Positions 54,103 through 63,781 are shown, counted from the stretch's first letter. The stretch: DNA of 64,000 nucleotides from Salinimicrobium sediminilitoris (GCF_020866905.1 NZ_JAIVCC010000009.1:204357-268356), one strand, 5' to 3'. The notes: generated by a model not told the origin, from the letters alone. A program made the numbers and translations.

Positions 54103-54579
54103 ATGAAAATTTATCAGCTGCACGCCGTTCAACGAATTCCCATTTCGCTTCAGGAAGCCTGGAACTTTTTTTCAGATCCCGCAAATTTAAAGGTGATCAC
54201 TCCTACTTACATGGGATTTGATATTACAATGGGTGGAGACCGTCCTATGTTTGCAGGACAGATCATTGAATATATAGTAACTCCTATAGCAGGTATCAAA
54301 ACCAAATGGGTAACAGAGATCACACACGTAAAAGTTCTGGAATATTTTGTAGACGAACAACGCTTTGGGCCCTACGACCTTTGGCACCATAAACATTTCT
54401 TCAGGGAAATTGAAGGGGGAGTGGAAATGGAGGATATTATTGATTACAAACTTCCGCTGGGATTTATAGGCCAGGCGGTTCATCCATTACTGGTAAGACC
54501 TAAACTGGAGGAGATCTTTGACTTCAGAAAAAAGAAATTAAAAGAGCTTTTTGGAAGCTTCAAAAAAGAAACCGTTTAA
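54103..54579 (+). CDS. SRPBCC-family ligand-binding protein
   Basis: A 158-residue START/SRPBCC helix-grip protein, of the group once annotated as cell-division inhibitor-like. Recognisable blocks: IPISLQEAWNFFSDPANLKV, ITPTYMGFDI, GPYDLWHHKHFF and MEDIIDYKLPLGFIGQAVHP. In Flavobacteriia such genes often neighbour photolyase or SDR genes, which are absent here. A -7-like TATCTTTG (54082-54089) lies 13 bp before the start, implying a very short leader. Ligand unknown. Confidence 0.85.
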   Translation: MKIYQLHAVQRIPISLQEAWNFFSDPANLKVITPTYMGFDITMGGDRPMFAGQIIEYIVTPIAGIKTKWVTEITHVKVLEYFVDEQRFGPYDLWHHKHFFREIEGGVEMEDIIDYKLPLGFIGQAVHPLLVRPKLEEIFDFRKKKLKELFGSFKKETV

Positions 54580-54658
54580 ATAGCTTTTTTGGAACCTCTT
54601 AAAGAAATTCCGAAGCCATTTAAACGGTCCTGATTTTAATTCTCTTTACCTTAGAAGA

Positions 54659-56113
54659 TCAAATTTTTTGGGCAGACTTTTGTTTATAGTGACTAAACAG
54701 GTCGTGCTCTCTGATCATAGCTGTAGTTTTTTCGGGTAGCATATCTTCCCAGCCACCTTTACCTTCTGCGATCAACTGCAATACTTCCCTGGAGAAAATA
54801 TCGAGGATAGCAGGATCATAATTGGTAATGTCCACAACTTTACCATTGTATTTGAAGAATTTGTAAAGCTCCTTCATTCGTGGATGCACCTTGAGGTTAT
54901 CGCTGGTGGTGATCTCTCCTGTCTCACGATCCTTGAACGGATATAGATAAACCTTAAGGTCTTTGAAGAACAATTTACCAAAGGCTTCGAGGATTCCACC
55001 ACTTAAATGCCTGTAGTATTTTTCATCAAAGATGTCAACCAGGTTATTTACTCCCATTGCCAGCCCCATACGTTCCTTAGTATAGCGGGAGAAATATTCA
55101 ACTACTTTATAATATTCCTGGAAATTGGAGATCATAACTGTTTGCCCAAGGGAACAAAGCAATTCAGCCCTATCCATAAAGTCTCTTTCGTCAATTTCAC
55201 CTTCAGCACGAAGGTTGGACAGGGTGATCTCAAAGATAACTTCTGTATTATCTTCAGAAACCCTATTTTCATTTAAGAAAAGTTCGAGTGAGCGCTTATA
55301 CATATCCATATTGACCTTGGTTACAGGCCTAAAGCTTCCTCGCAGGGCAAGGATGTTCTTTTTGTAAAGGATCTTCGCCGGTAAAACGTTGTTTCCATCT
55401 GGTGCAAACATTACCGCCTCGGTCATATTGTTCTTCACCAGCTGCAGACTCATTAGCCTGTTATCCACTTTTTCGAACCTGGGGCCCGAAAAGTTGATCG
55501 TATCGATCTCGATCTGGTCTTTGTCAATATGATCGTAGAGGTAACGAAGTAATTTTTTAGGATTGTCGTATTTGTAGTAGGCCCCATAAATGAGGTTTAC
55601 ACCTAATATTCCTAAAGTATTTTGTTGCAGGCGGGCATCATTTTCATGAAACCTAATGTGCAGAAGGATCTCATTATAATCTTCTTCGGGATGCACCTGA
55701 TATTTTATTCCAACCCACCCGTGGCCTTTGTACTTCTTAGCAAAATCAATAGTTGCAACAGTATTGGCGTAAGTAAAAAATAACTTGTTGGGATGTTTTT
55801 CGCGCGAGATCCTTTGTTCAATAAGATTGGTCTCATGCGTGAGCATCTTTTTTAAACGCTCTTCGGTAACATATCTCCTGTCATCTTCGATCCCGTAGAT
55901 CGCATCACTAAAGTCCTTATCGTAAGCACTCATTGCCTTGGCAATGGTCCCTGAAGCTCCACCGGCTCTAAAAAAGTTGCGGACGGTTTCCTGTCCCGCA
56001 CCAATTTCAGAAAAAGTTCCGTAGATATTTTCATTCAGGTTAATACGTAAAGCTTTACTTTTTATCGATGGGACGTTCTCAAACTCCCTGTCACCCATTA
56101 TGGTTATTGGCAT
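54659..56113 (-). CDS. Conserved Bacteroidota protein of unknown function
   Basis: A 484-residue cytoplasmic protein starting MPITIMGDREFENVPSIKSK. I recall highly similar proteins across Flavobacteriia, variously and inconsistently annotated (for example as nicotinate-nucleotide adenylyltransferase or TonB-dependent receptor), with no characterised function. Conserved-looking blocks are FSEIGAGQETVRNFFRAGGA, LFFTYANTVATIDFAKKYKG, IDTINFSGP and LSLGVN-like MGVNNLVDIF. There is no signal peptide and no motif I can assign. I prefer the ATG at 56113; an upstream ATG at 56161 would add 16 residues. Confidence 0.8.
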   Translation of the reverse strand: MPITIMGDREFENVPSIKSKALRINLNENIYGTFSEIGAGQETVRNFFRAGGASGTIAKAMSAYDKDFSDAIYGIEDDRRYVTEERLKKMLTHETNLIEQRISREKHPNKLFFTYANTVATIDFAKKYKGHGWVGIKYQVHPEEDYNEILLHIRFHENDARLQQNTLGILGVNLIYGAYYKYDNPKKLLRYLYDHIDKDQIEIDTINFSGPRFEKVDNRLMSLQLVKNNMTEAVMFAPDGNNVLPAKILYKKNILALRGSFRPVTKVNMDMYKRSLELFLNENRVSEDNTEVIFEITLSNLRAEGEIDERDFMDRAELLCSLGQTVMISNFQEYYKVVEYFSRYTKERMGLAMGVNNLVDIFDEKYYRHLSGGILEAFGKLFFKDLKVYLYPFKDRETGEITTSDNLKVHPRMKELYKFFKYNGKVVDITNYDPAILDIFSREVLQLIAEGKGGWEDMLPEKTTAMIREHDLFSHYKQKSAQKI

Positions 56114-56210
56114 AGCTGTCTTTTTTCGTTCAAAATGAGTTCCTCTTGTTGAAACACTCAATTTGTAGTCAAAGGTACTAAAATGAAGGGCTAAACAAAA
56201 AAATAATACT

Positions 56211-56218
56211 TAGTTTTG
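56211..56218 (+). promoter_or_regulatory. Candidate -7 element for the MBL gene
   Basis: TAGTTTTG fits TAnnTTTG. It is 16 bp upstream of the TTG start, allowing a short leader. No TTTG at -33. Confidence 0.35.
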
Positions 56219-56234
56219 TGGTAAATTTAGAGCT

Positions 56235-56996
56235 TTGAAGGTTACATTTTTAGGCACAGGAACATCTCAGGGAATACCCGTTATTGGCAGTGATCATCCG
56301 GTTTGCCGTAGCGAAAACCAGAAAGATAAGAGGTTGCGGGTTTCGGTACTGGTTGAAGTTGATGGATATAATATCTTAATTGATTGTGGCCCCGACTTCA
56401 GGCAACAAATGTTATCCAACAAAGTGCAGCGTATTGATGCAATTTTGTACACTCACGAACACAGTGATCACACAATTGGGCTGGACGACATTCGGCCATA
56501 TTTTTTCCGGCAGGGAGATATTCCGGTTTATGCACATTCCAGGGTGATGGCTTCTCTGCAAAAGCGTTTTGAATACATCTTTGCTTCAGAAAATAAATAT
56601 CCCGGAGCTCCCAGTGTTCAGGAACATCTTATTGAGAACAAGCCTTTCACTGTTAAAGGTGTAAATGTTGTTCCCGTAGATATAATGCATAACGGGGTGC
56701 AGGTATTTGGCTTTAGGATCAGGGACTTCGCTTATGTTACAGATGCCAAAACCATTGAAGAAGAGGAGGCAGAAAAACTTAAAGGGGTTGATGTGCTGGT
56801 GATCAATGCCCTGCGAAAAGAGCCGCATCATTCTCACTTTAACCTGGAAGAGGCTCTTCAATTCATTCAAAAAATAGGTCCCGACAGGGCTTATCTAACA
56901 CATATAAGCCATCACATGGGTTTTCATGACGAAGTACAGGCAGAACTGCCAGAAAATGTATTCCTGGCTTATGACAATCTCCAAATAGAAATCTAA
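56235..56996 (+). CDS. Metallo-beta-lactamase fold hydrolase (PhnP-like)
   Basis: A 253-residue MBL-fold phosphodiesterase-like enzyme. The family start (KVTFLGTGTSQGIPVIGSDH) lines up with a TTG codon at 56235, which I take as the true initiator. Metal ligands: THEHSDHTIGLDD, H in DIMHNGVQVFGFR, D in YVTDAKT, and the C-terminal H in LTHISHHMG. PhnP and related RNase Z-like enzymes cleave cyclic phosphodiesters; the substrate is not known here. The stop directly abuts the next start. Confidence 0.88.
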   Translation: MKVTFLGTGTSQGIPVIGSDHPVCRSENQKDKRLRVSVLVEVDGYNILIDCGPDFRQQMLSNKVQRIDAILYTHEHSDHTIGLDDIRPYFFRQGDIPVYAHSRVMASLQKRFEYIFASENKYPGAPSVQEHLIENKPFTVKGVNVVPVDIMHNGVQVFGFRIRDFAYVTDAKTIEEEEAEKLKGVDVLVINALRKEPHHSHFNLEEALQFIQKIGPDRAYLTHISHHMGFHDEVQAELPENVFLAYDNLQIEI

Positions 56997-57494
56997 ATGC
57001 GGAAAAGTTTTTTAATGTACCTGTTTGTGTTTACAATTTTACTTGCAGTAATTTTTTATGCAAACGGCACAAAATTAGTAGAGTCCAAGGACCAGGAAAT
57101 CGAGGCGCTGAGAGAGCAACTTGAGGAACAAAAGTCCAGTGTGGACAATGTAGCTGAAACTACTTTACAGGAAGATACCTTTTCACTGGTTTCCAATGAA
57201 GAAGCCCTTTCCTACCTGGAAAACAGAGGCTTCGATCCTGCTGAAATAATCAATAAAGTAGAAGAAGCTCTTATAAGCCGAAATACTGCAGAGGAAGATA
57301 ACGAACTGATTCCTTACGAGGGTATGAATGGACCTTTCAGGATCAATAAAGTAAAGCTTCTCAACCATAAATGGGCTATTGCCAGTTTTACCGATGGATC
57401 TTTCTGGGGTGACCTCCTGGTTAGCTTCGAGATTGACGAAGAAGGTAAGGTGGAAGTTTTTCCTGAAAAAGCTTTATTGTACCCTCAAAATTAA
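56997..57494 (+). CDS. Membrane-anchored protein of unknown function
   Basis: A 165-residue protein with an N-terminal membrane anchor (SFLMYLFVFTILLAVIFYA), a short coiled coil (about residues 28-50, rich in Glu) and a soluble domain ending in beta strands (HKWAIASFTDGSFWGDLLVS). The architecture suggests export to the periplasm. The ATG immediately follows the MBL stop, so the two are cotranscribed. No known domain was recognised. It overlaps the convergent esterase gene by 4 bp. Confidence 0.72.
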   Translation: MRKSFLMYLFVFTILLAVIFYANGTKLVESKDQEIEALREQLEEQKSSVDNVAETTLQEDTFSLVSNEEALSYLENRGFDPAEIINKVEEALISRNTAEEDNELIPYEGMNGPFRINKVKLLNHKWAIASFTDGSFWGDLLVSFEIDEEGKVEVFPEKALLYPQN

Positions 57495-58153
57495 AGATGC
57501 TCTTCCAGCCATTGCTTCAGTTCCCTGAAGTTTTGAGGCGCAACACCATGTCCCACAGGAAACTCTGAAAAAGTATTTTCTATGCCCAGGGAATCAAGGA
57601 ATGGTTTGGTCTTTCTCGCCCATGCCACCGGAATTACCTGGTCGGCCGTACCGTGGGAACTGTAAACTGAAAGATTAGAAAAATCCTTATTTTGATAACC
57701 CTCTTTCAGGATATTCTCATTGATATAACCGCTTAACCCGATCACATTTTTGATCCTTTCGGGATAAGAAAGTGCCACGGCAAAACTTAGGATACTTCCC
57801 TGGCTAAAACCAATGAGGGTAACATTCTCTGGGTCTACAGGATATTCCTCCATGACCTCATCCATAAACTGAATGATCTTTTCTCTTGAGATCACAGCCT
57901 GATTATCATCGCTGAATTTTCCATCTGCACTTCCCTGCCAGTGAATGGCATACCATGCATTTCCATAGGGAGCCATGGGATAGGGTGCTCTTACCGAAAT
58001 AATGAAAAGTTCATCGGGAAGGTCTTCTGCAAAAGAAAATAGATCCTCTTCATTACTGCCGTAACCGTGCAGCATTATTACGAGAGGAGCTTTTTCTACA
58101 GGCTTTTTTGGTTTTCTTATTAAGTGATATAAAGTAAAAGTATCTGCTTCCAT
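57491..58153 (-). CDS. Phospholipase/carboxylesterase-type alpha/beta hydrolase
   Basis: A 220-residue serine hydrolase. LVIMLHGYGSNEEDL forms the oxyanion region, IGFSQGS holds the nucleophile, and the acid and base fit D in GTADQVIPV and H in FPVGHGVAP. There is no signal peptide. The length matches bacterial carboxylesterases of the EstB type. It shares a TAATG junction with the upstream DUF4870 gene. Confidence 0.88.
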   Translation of the reverse strand: MEADTFTLYHLIRKPKKPVEKAPLVIMLHGYGSNEEDLFSFAEDLPDELFIISVRAPYPMAPYGNAWYAIHWQGSADGKFSDDNQAVISREKIIQFMDEVMEEYPVDPENVTLIGFSQGSILSFAVALSYPERIKNVIGLSGYINENILKEGYQNKDFSNLSVYSSHGTADQVIPVAWARKTKPFLDSLGIENTFSEFPVGHGVAPQNFRELKQWLEEHL

Positions 58154-58479
58154 TAATTTATTGTACTAAACCATTTTTGAAATTGACTTCCTAAAAAGGG
58201 AACTTCGTTTTTTTCTCCCTGTATGGCACCAATTAAGCCATACCCCAACAAAACAACAATGAAAATATAAAAAGGAGCTGATATCAACCAGGAGTCGAAC
58301 CAGGAAACTATAATTCCCAGCAGGTAAAAAGTAATGTGGATCCCAAGCCCCTGTCTAATATGAAAGGATGCAAAAGGGTTCTTTGAATCATTGTTTAAAA
58401 AATAAGCAACAATGGTTCCTATTATAGTCAAATAGGCCCAAATCGCTGCAGCTTTTCCTTCGTTGGCTACGCTTTCCAT
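58153..58479 (-). CDS. DUF4870-type small membrane protein
   Basis: A 108-residue membrane protein with three to four helices. The pattern KAAAIWAYLTIIGTIVAYFL, FASFHIRQGLGIHI and a third helix (PFYIFIVVLLGYGLIGAIQG) is the DUF4870/Tic20-like layout. Function unknown. It overlaps the esterase start by 1 bp. Confidence 0.8.
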   Translation of the reverse strand: MESVANEGKAAAIWAYLTIIGTIVAYFLNNDSKNPFASFHIRQGLGIHITFYLLGIIVSWFDSWLISAPFYIFIVVLLGYGLIGAIQGEKNEVPFLGSQFQKWFSTIN

Positions 58480-58532
58480 GCGTCAAATTTTTAGGATATA
58501 AATTTACTTAATTTCCTGTTTGTTTGCTGGTT

Positions 58533-59786
58533 TCAGGAGGTTAAATATTCCTCACCCACTAAAATCCCGTATACCATTCCTTTTAACTCTTTTCCGAGAA
58601 AAAGACTGTTTTTGGAACTGCTTAAAATATGCTCTTTTTGGAAAGTATATTCTTTATCGGGATTAAAGAAACTAAAGTTAGCCGGAGATCCTTCATCAAT
58701 GACTCCATCTGCAAGATTAAACCTCGACTTTCCTGAAGTAAGTACTTTGACCGCAGTTCTTACAGAAAATAGCTGCAACAAAGCTCCCAAAGCAGATTCG
58801 AGTCCAAGGGTGCCAAAAAGGGCATTATCGAACTCAACTTTTTTGTGCTCTACATCCATTGGGATATGATCTGACGTTACCATGTCTATAGTTCCATCTT
58901 TAACGCCGGCAATGAGCGCCTTGACATCGCTTTTAGTCCTAAGGGGTGGAAGCACTTTCGCATTGGTGTCAAACTCTTCAAGTACTTCATCTGTAAAGAA
59001 AAGGTTATGAATAGCAACGCTGCAGGAAACATCCAGGCCTCTTTCTTTGGCATCTCTAATGATATCTACAGATTTTGCTGTGGAAATAGTGGGGATATGG
59101 AGTTTCCCGCCGGTATATTCAAGAAGATAGAGGTCTCTGGTGATTTGTAACTCCTCGGCCAAAGCAGGAATCCCTTTTAATCCAAGCATTGTACTATTTT
59201 CATGCTCATTGACCTGCCCGTTAAGTGCGATCCTGTCTTCTTGCGGAAAAGACATTACAAGTCCGTCAAAATTCTGGGAATATTGCAAAGCCAGTTTCAA
59301 TAAATTAGGATTGGAAACAGATTTTTTGAAATCGCCAAAGGCCACGGCACCGGCCTGTTGCATATCGTATAGTTCGGCCATATCCTTTCCTTCACTTTTG
59401 CGGGTGAGAGTCCCAATAGGAAGTAAAGTAACAGGTTGTTTTTCGGCTCTATTCTTTAAAAAAGTAACTGCACCTTTATTATCGGTCACAGGATCATTTC
59501 CGGGGTTTAGGGCGATTGCTGTAAAACCACTAAGGGCAGCTGTTCTTAAGCCGTTTTCAAGGGTCTCCCTTTCCTCAAATCCCGGTTCCCCAAATGTAAT
59601 GCTACTGTCAAACCACCCTTGTGACACGTGTAGATTCTCAAAATTGATCTCAAGATCGGGTTTTCGGGTTTTAATGACAGGAGCGATCTCTTTAATGATC
59701 CCATTTTCAACCAGGATGTCCATCACTTTGTTGTTGTAAGGACTTTCATTATCAATAATCCTGGCCGACTTAACGAGTATTTTCAT
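58533..59786 (-). CDS. Dihydroorotase-like protein lacking metal ligands
   Basis: A 417-residue amidohydrolase-fold protein aligned with dihydroorotase (PyrC/AllB group). The metal-binding D-x-H-x-H-x-REPG is replaced by DSSITFGEPG (60-69): both histidines and the arginine are gone. The later HAED is FPQED. The SDHIPMD segment keeps an Asp-His. Such non-catalytic PyrC' proteins can serve as structural partners of aspartate carbamoyltransferase. The start overlaps the BatA stop by ATGA. True dihydroorotase activity is unlikely. Confidence 0.82.
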   Translation of the reverse strand: MKILVKSARIIDNESPYNNKVMDILVENGIIKEIAPVIKTRKPDLEINFENLHVSQGWFDSSITFGEPGFEERETLENGLRTAALSGFTAIALNPGNDPVTDNKGAVTFLKNRAEKQPVTLLPIGTLTRKSEGKDMAELYDMQQAGAVAFGDFKKSVSNPNLLKLALQYSQNFDGLVMSFPQEDRIALNGQVNEHENSTMLGLKGIPALAEELQITRDLYLLEYTGGKLHIPTISTAKSVDIIRDAKERGLDVSCSVAIHNLFFTDEVLEEFDTNAKVLPPLRTKSDVKALIAGVKDGTIDMVTSDHIPMDVEHKKVEFDNALFGTLGLESALGALLQLFSVRTAVKVLTSGKSRFNLADGVIDEGSPANFSFFNPDKEYTFQKEHILSSSKNSLFLGKELKGMVYGILVGEEYLTS

Positions 59787-61708
59787 TTGAGGAATTTTAG
59801 AATAAATATTTCAGTAAGTAAGAAAAACAGTGTAAAAATAACAAACCATTTCCAAAGGCTGTCCACTTCATTGGCCGATTTAATTTCAGAGAAAACTTCG
59901 GGAACAGAGGAGTGCACAAAAATACCTTCCCGTTCATTTAATTTCGTATTCACCGGGTCACTTTCACTTCTGGACACATTAAAACTAAGGGACCTTAACA
60001 CTGTTTCATCCTGCAACAAGTCGTAATGTCCGGGTTCTTTTGGAAGTTCATCCAGCAAAATTTCCACCTTATTCTGAAAACTTTGCTGCTGCGGAATAAA
60101 GGTAGTTTCAGAAGAAGACAACCTCAGAATCTCATCTTTTTGAAGATTCGTCTGGATCCCGATTGTATGCGAGTCTCCTAATACGCTGTAAAGACTAGGC
60201 ATTGAAATAGCCAGGTTTCCTATGTTGTAAAAAGTAGGAACGATGAGCGGAGAATTTTTAAAATTAGAGTTCTCCTGATTTATGGCCGCGGTGAAAACAA
60301 AAACATTACCCTGTTCAAAGAGAAAAGCCTGCCCGGTTTGATATTCTAGAATCCCGGGCGTAGTCTTGCTTAAAGGATAAGAACTCTGAACTTTTGGATA
60401 TTCGAAATTCGAAACCTTTTCATTAAAAACACTGCTGTAGAGGGGGTGGTCAAAAATGATATTTGTGATCAACTTTTCCTGTGTATTAAGAGCTCTAAAA
60501 ACCGGTAGGCCCAGGTTCTTCAGGAGAGCATTGTAATCCCCGATCTCAGCTTCTAATGATGGTATGATCACTAGTAACAACTGTTCCTTTACCAACTCCT
60601 GAAGAAGCGTTAGCATCGAAAAAGGTATTTTTTGAGGCTGGTTTAGAATAATTAGATTGGCCTGCGAGAGGAGGTTGTAATCAATGTTGTTTTCGGGAAG
60701 AATCGACAGGTTGAACTCCGGGGAAGAGTAGATCCTTTGCAGGTAATCGGCTTCAGAATCCCCTATGGCGACTATGTTCACCGGGGCGATTTCGTTAATA
60801 CTGAAGAATAACCGGTTGTCAAACTGCAGGCCATTATCTTCAACTTCGATCCTGCCGTGAAGAATTGCATCGGCAGCCAGGTTGAAGGTAGTATTCCCTC
60901 GCAGATCTTCATCCAATGCTACCGTCTTTCTTGCGAGCATGCGATCGCCGTCGTACAAACCTATGGCGACTTCCTCCTGCCTGTCACCAAATGCCGAAAA
61001 GGAGACATTGAGAACAATTTCATCCAGCCCCCGACTTGTTACCCAGGCAGAATCCAGGGCCACGTTATTATTATTCTCGGGACTTAATTGTACCAGATAA
61101 GTTTTGATATCATCGCCAAGGGCAGTAACGGAATCCTCCAGGTGTTGAAAATCGGAAATCGCAATGAAATTTTTTTGTGAATTCGAAGAATTGCGGAAAA
61201 GGTTCCCGGCTTTTAATTCAATAGCTCTCCAGGAAAGTTCTTCAGGCGAAAAACTTCTGTCCTGCAGCCTTTCACGCAAGCTGGCTACAGAAATATTTTG
61301 GTATTCTTCATCATTAGTGAAAAGTGTGATTATTTCTTCTTCAGGAACATTTTCCAGAAGATCCTGAACACTTCTTCTTAGAAGTACGCCGCTCTTTCCC
61401 CGTGCCTGCATACTATAAGAATCATCAAGATAGACCACTGTTTCTGTATCTTTTATTTCGCCCGAGGCAGGAGGGAAGTAAGGTTGGGCAAATGCGATGA
61501 TGAGACAGGCCAAAAGCAACAGCCTGGTGCAGAGAATGAGAAATTTTTTTAAGCGGGAGCTCTTACGGGTCTGTAAAACAGCCTTTTTCAGGAATTTGAC
61601 GTTGGTAAATTGTGTAGTCCTGAACTTTCGAAGTTGAAACAGGTGCACCAGGATAGGGATCACCAGCAAAACCAAAGCGTAAAGCAGTTCAGGATATTTA
61701 AAGTACAT
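59783..61708 (-). CDS. BatA-domain membrane protein (aerotolerance-type)
   Basis: A 641-residue inner-membrane protein. The N-terminal BatA domain (MYFKYPELLYALVLLVIPIL, RKSSRLKKFLILCTRLLLL) has two helices. A vWA-like domain follows, with TVVYLDDSYSMQARG in place of the MIDAS strand, then a large periplasmic region and a final membrane helix (WFVIFTLFFLLTEIFILKFL). I use the ATG at 61708; the open frame extends seven codons upstream. It probably forms part of an envelope complex. Coupled to the dihydroorotase-like gene. Confidence 0.86.
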   Translation of the reverse strand: MYFKYPELLYALVLLVIPILVHLFQLRKFRTTQFTNVKFLKKAVLQTRKSSRLKKFLILCTRLLLLACLIIAFAQPYFPPASGEIKDTETVVYLDDSYSMQARGKSGVLLRRSVQDLLENVPEEEIITLFTNDEEYQNISVASLRERLQDRSFSPEELSWRAIELKAGNLFRNSSNSQKNFIAISDFQHLEDSVTALGDDIKTYLVQLSPENNNNVALDSAWVTSRGLDEIVLNVSFSAFGDRQEEVAIGLYDGDRMLARKTVALDEDLRGNTTFNLAADAILHGRIEVEDNGLQFDNRLFFSINEIAPVNIVAIGDSEADYLQRIYSSPEFNLSILPENNIDYNLLSQANLIILNQPQKIPFSMLTLLQELVKEQLLLVIIPSLEAEIGDYNALLKNLGLPVFRALNTQEKLITNIIFDHPLYSSVFNEKVSNFEYPKVQSSYPLSKTTPGILEYQTGQAFLFEQGNVFVFTAAINQENSNFKNSPLIVPTFYNIGNLAISMPSLYSVLGDSHTIGIQTNLQKDEILRLSSSETTFIPQQQSFQNKVEILLDELPKEPGHYDLLQDETVLRSLSFNVSRSESDPVNTKLNEREGIFVHSSVPEVFSEIKSANEVDSLWKWFVIFTLFFLLTEIFILKFLK

Positions 61709-61744
61709 GCGCAGGCATTCTTTTGTCAAAGATAGAAAAAGGCC

Positions 61745-62923
61745 TTAGTAAGACCTTTTAATTTGAAACTTAAAATTACTACCCATTCCGGGTTCAGACG
61801 CAATTTTTATGTTTCCCCCCATATGTGTAAGTAATTTTTGTACTGTCGCCAGGCCTATTCCGCTTCCGGGGTTCCCGTCCCGATCGTTTTGATCAAGGGT
61901 AGTAAACAGGTCAAAGATCTTAGTAAAACTTTCTTTGGGGATCCCATCACCGTTATCCTTTACTTGAAATTGATAAAAATGATCCAGAGATTTAAACTCT
62001 ATTTCTACCCGGCGTTTATCTTTATGATTGTACTTGAGGGCATTACTAATAAGGTTTAAAAAGATCTGGGTAAGAGCAGCTTTATTTACCCTTTTTAATA
62101 CCCCTGCTTTAGGATAAGTTATCTCAACATCGGGGCTTACATTGTAAAGATTGACAATATTTTCAAAAAAGGGTTTTAGATCAACATCTTCCTGTTCTTT
62201 TTCAAGAATGCGCTCACTACGGTAGAAGATGAGTAAACCGTCCACGTAATTTCTCAAACTGTGAGAAGCCTGGGATAGATAGTCAATGTACTGCTGCGCC
62301 TCTTCATCAAACTTTTCCTGCTTTTCCTCTTTTAAAAGATCTACCAGGGAAATAATATTAGCCAGAGGAGACTTGATATCATGTGAAACAACACTTGCGA
62401 ATTTTTCAAGTTCCTCATAACGTTTTTCCAAATCCTGCTGAACACGCTGGAACTGGTTGTTTTGTTTTCTAAAGGCAATGAAGTTGAGGATTTGTATCAC
62501 CAGGAGCTTGAGAGAACGTCGTTGATTGGGAGTGAGTTCCCTGACAGAAGCATCAAATAGAGAAATTAATCCCAGTCTTTCACCCGTTTTAGTGATTACA
62601 GGAACAGCAATAATTTTTTCATGTTCCAGGCCTGAACTTCTCAGTTCTTGCTCATGAAAGATTAGAATATCATTCTGCTCCAGCACCTTTTTCCAAAGAG
62701 ATGTCTCTGCATTTAACTCTTCAATAGGAGTGCCGTAAGTGCTTTTTACCCAGATCTGTTCGTTTTCCAGAATTATAAGAGCCGCTGTGCGGGCCTGCAC
62801 TACCTGGGTACAAAGAAAGAGGATATCAGAAAAATCACTGTCTGCAGAAGTTTTAAGAATCTGAAATTCTTCTGGAGCCGGATGTTGCCGGCCTTCAGTA
62901 TTCTTGATTTCCAATTTGGGCAT
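61745..62923 (-). CDS. GAF-domain sensor histidine kinase
   Basis: A 392-residue cytoplasmic sensor kinase. A GAF domain (about 20-160, AVPVITKTGERLGLISLFD) and coiled coil lead to HisKA with phospho-acceptor H in VVSHDIKSPLANII. The HATPase motifs are LNLISNALKYN, DNGDGIPKES and GSGIGLATVQKLL. I start at the ATG at 62923; a TTG nine bases upstream is possible. No partner regulator lies in the window. Confidence 0.9.
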   Translation of the reverse strand: MPKLEIKNTEGRQHPAPEEFQILKTSADSDFSDILFLCTQVVQARTAALIILENEQIWVKSTYGTPIEELNAETSLWKKVLEQNDILIFHEQELRSSGLEHEKIIAVPVITKTGERLGLISLFDASVRELTPNQRRSLKLLVIQILNFIAFRKQNNQFQRVQQDLEKRYEELEKFASVVSHDIKSPLANIISLVDLLKEEKQEKFDEEAQQYIDYLSQASHSLRNYVDGLLIFYRSERILEKEQEDVDLKPFFENIVNLYNVSPDVEITYPKAGVLKRVNKAALTQIFLNLISNALKYNHKDKRRVEIEFKSLDHFYQFQVKDNGDGIPKESFTKIFDLFTTLDQNDRDGNPGSGIGLATVQKLLTHMGGNIKIASEPGMGSNFKFQIKRSY

Positions 62924-63016
62924 AAATCTCAACCTTATAAGTAGTTAAAGATATTAATTGCCACCAAGAAATTGGGATTTAACTTGAAAATATTTGAGAA
63001 AGTTCCTACAAGGGCA

Positions 63017-63781
63017 TTAGTAGTTCTCGAATACACCCAAACCGAATAGGGCATAATCATACTTTACCGGATCCTCATGGTCCAGTTTTCGTAAGTTCGT
63101 GTCCAGTTCGGCCAAAGCTTTGGCGTCATTCTGCTTGCGTTTTAGAAGACCTAACTTTCTCGCCACATTTCCCGAATGCACATCTAATGGGCAGCTGAGT
63201 TGGGAAGAGGAGAGGCTGTTCCAAATCCCAAGATCCACATTTCTATTATCGTTTCTTACCATCCATCTCAAAAACATATTGATCCTTTTGGCTGCAGAAT
63301 TCTTTAAGGGATCACTTACATGTTTTTCGGTCCTTTTCTCGTGCGGTAACTCAAAAAATATTTTTTTAAACTCATGGATTGCAGGCTGTAAGCTGTCTTT
63401 ACTTGAATGTTTGCTGAAGATGCTTTCCAGACCTTCATGTTGTCTATAAATGTTTTGAAAAGCTTTAATAAAATAAATAAGATCAATGCTATTGAAGGTA
63501 CGATGAACAAATTTTTCGAATCTTTCAAGGTCCTCTTCGGAATGGTTTTGCACAAAGTCGTAAGGAGCAAATTCCAGTAACTCCATCAAAGAATGAGCAT
63601 TTTTGAGAATGCTTTTGCGGTTCCCCCAGGAAATCGTGGCAGTTAAAAATCCCGAAATCTCAATATCCTCCTTTCGGCTGAAAAGATGCGGGATCTGCAC
63701 AGGATCTGTTTCAATAAATTCGGCAGTGTTATATTGATCAACCTTAAAGTCAAGAAATTCTTTAAGTTCTTTTGGGGACAT
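63017..63781 (-). CDS. TIGR02757 family protein
   Basis: A 254-residue soluble protein of the TIGR02757 (DUF2400) family. Characteristic segments: DPVQIPHLFSRKEDIEISGF, ATISWGNRKSILKNAHSLM, and FLRWMVRNDNRNVDLGIWNS followed by LSCPLDVHSGNVARKLGL, the last resembling a helix-hairpin-helix glycosylase region. A relation to DNA glycosylases has been suggested; function is unknown. Confidence 0.88.
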   Translation of the reverse strand: MSPKELKEFLDFKVDQYNTAEFIETDPVQIPHLFSRKEDIEISGFLTATISWGNRKSILKNAHSLMELLEFAPYDFVQNHSEEDLERFEKFVHRTFNSIDLIYFIKAFQNIYRQHEGLESIFSKHSSKDSLQPAIHEFKKIFFELPHEKRTEKHVSDPLKNSAAKRINMFLRWMVRNDNRNVDLGIWNSLSSSQLSCPLDVHSGNVARKLGLLKRKQNDAKALAELDTNLRKLDHEDPVKYDYALFGLGVFENY

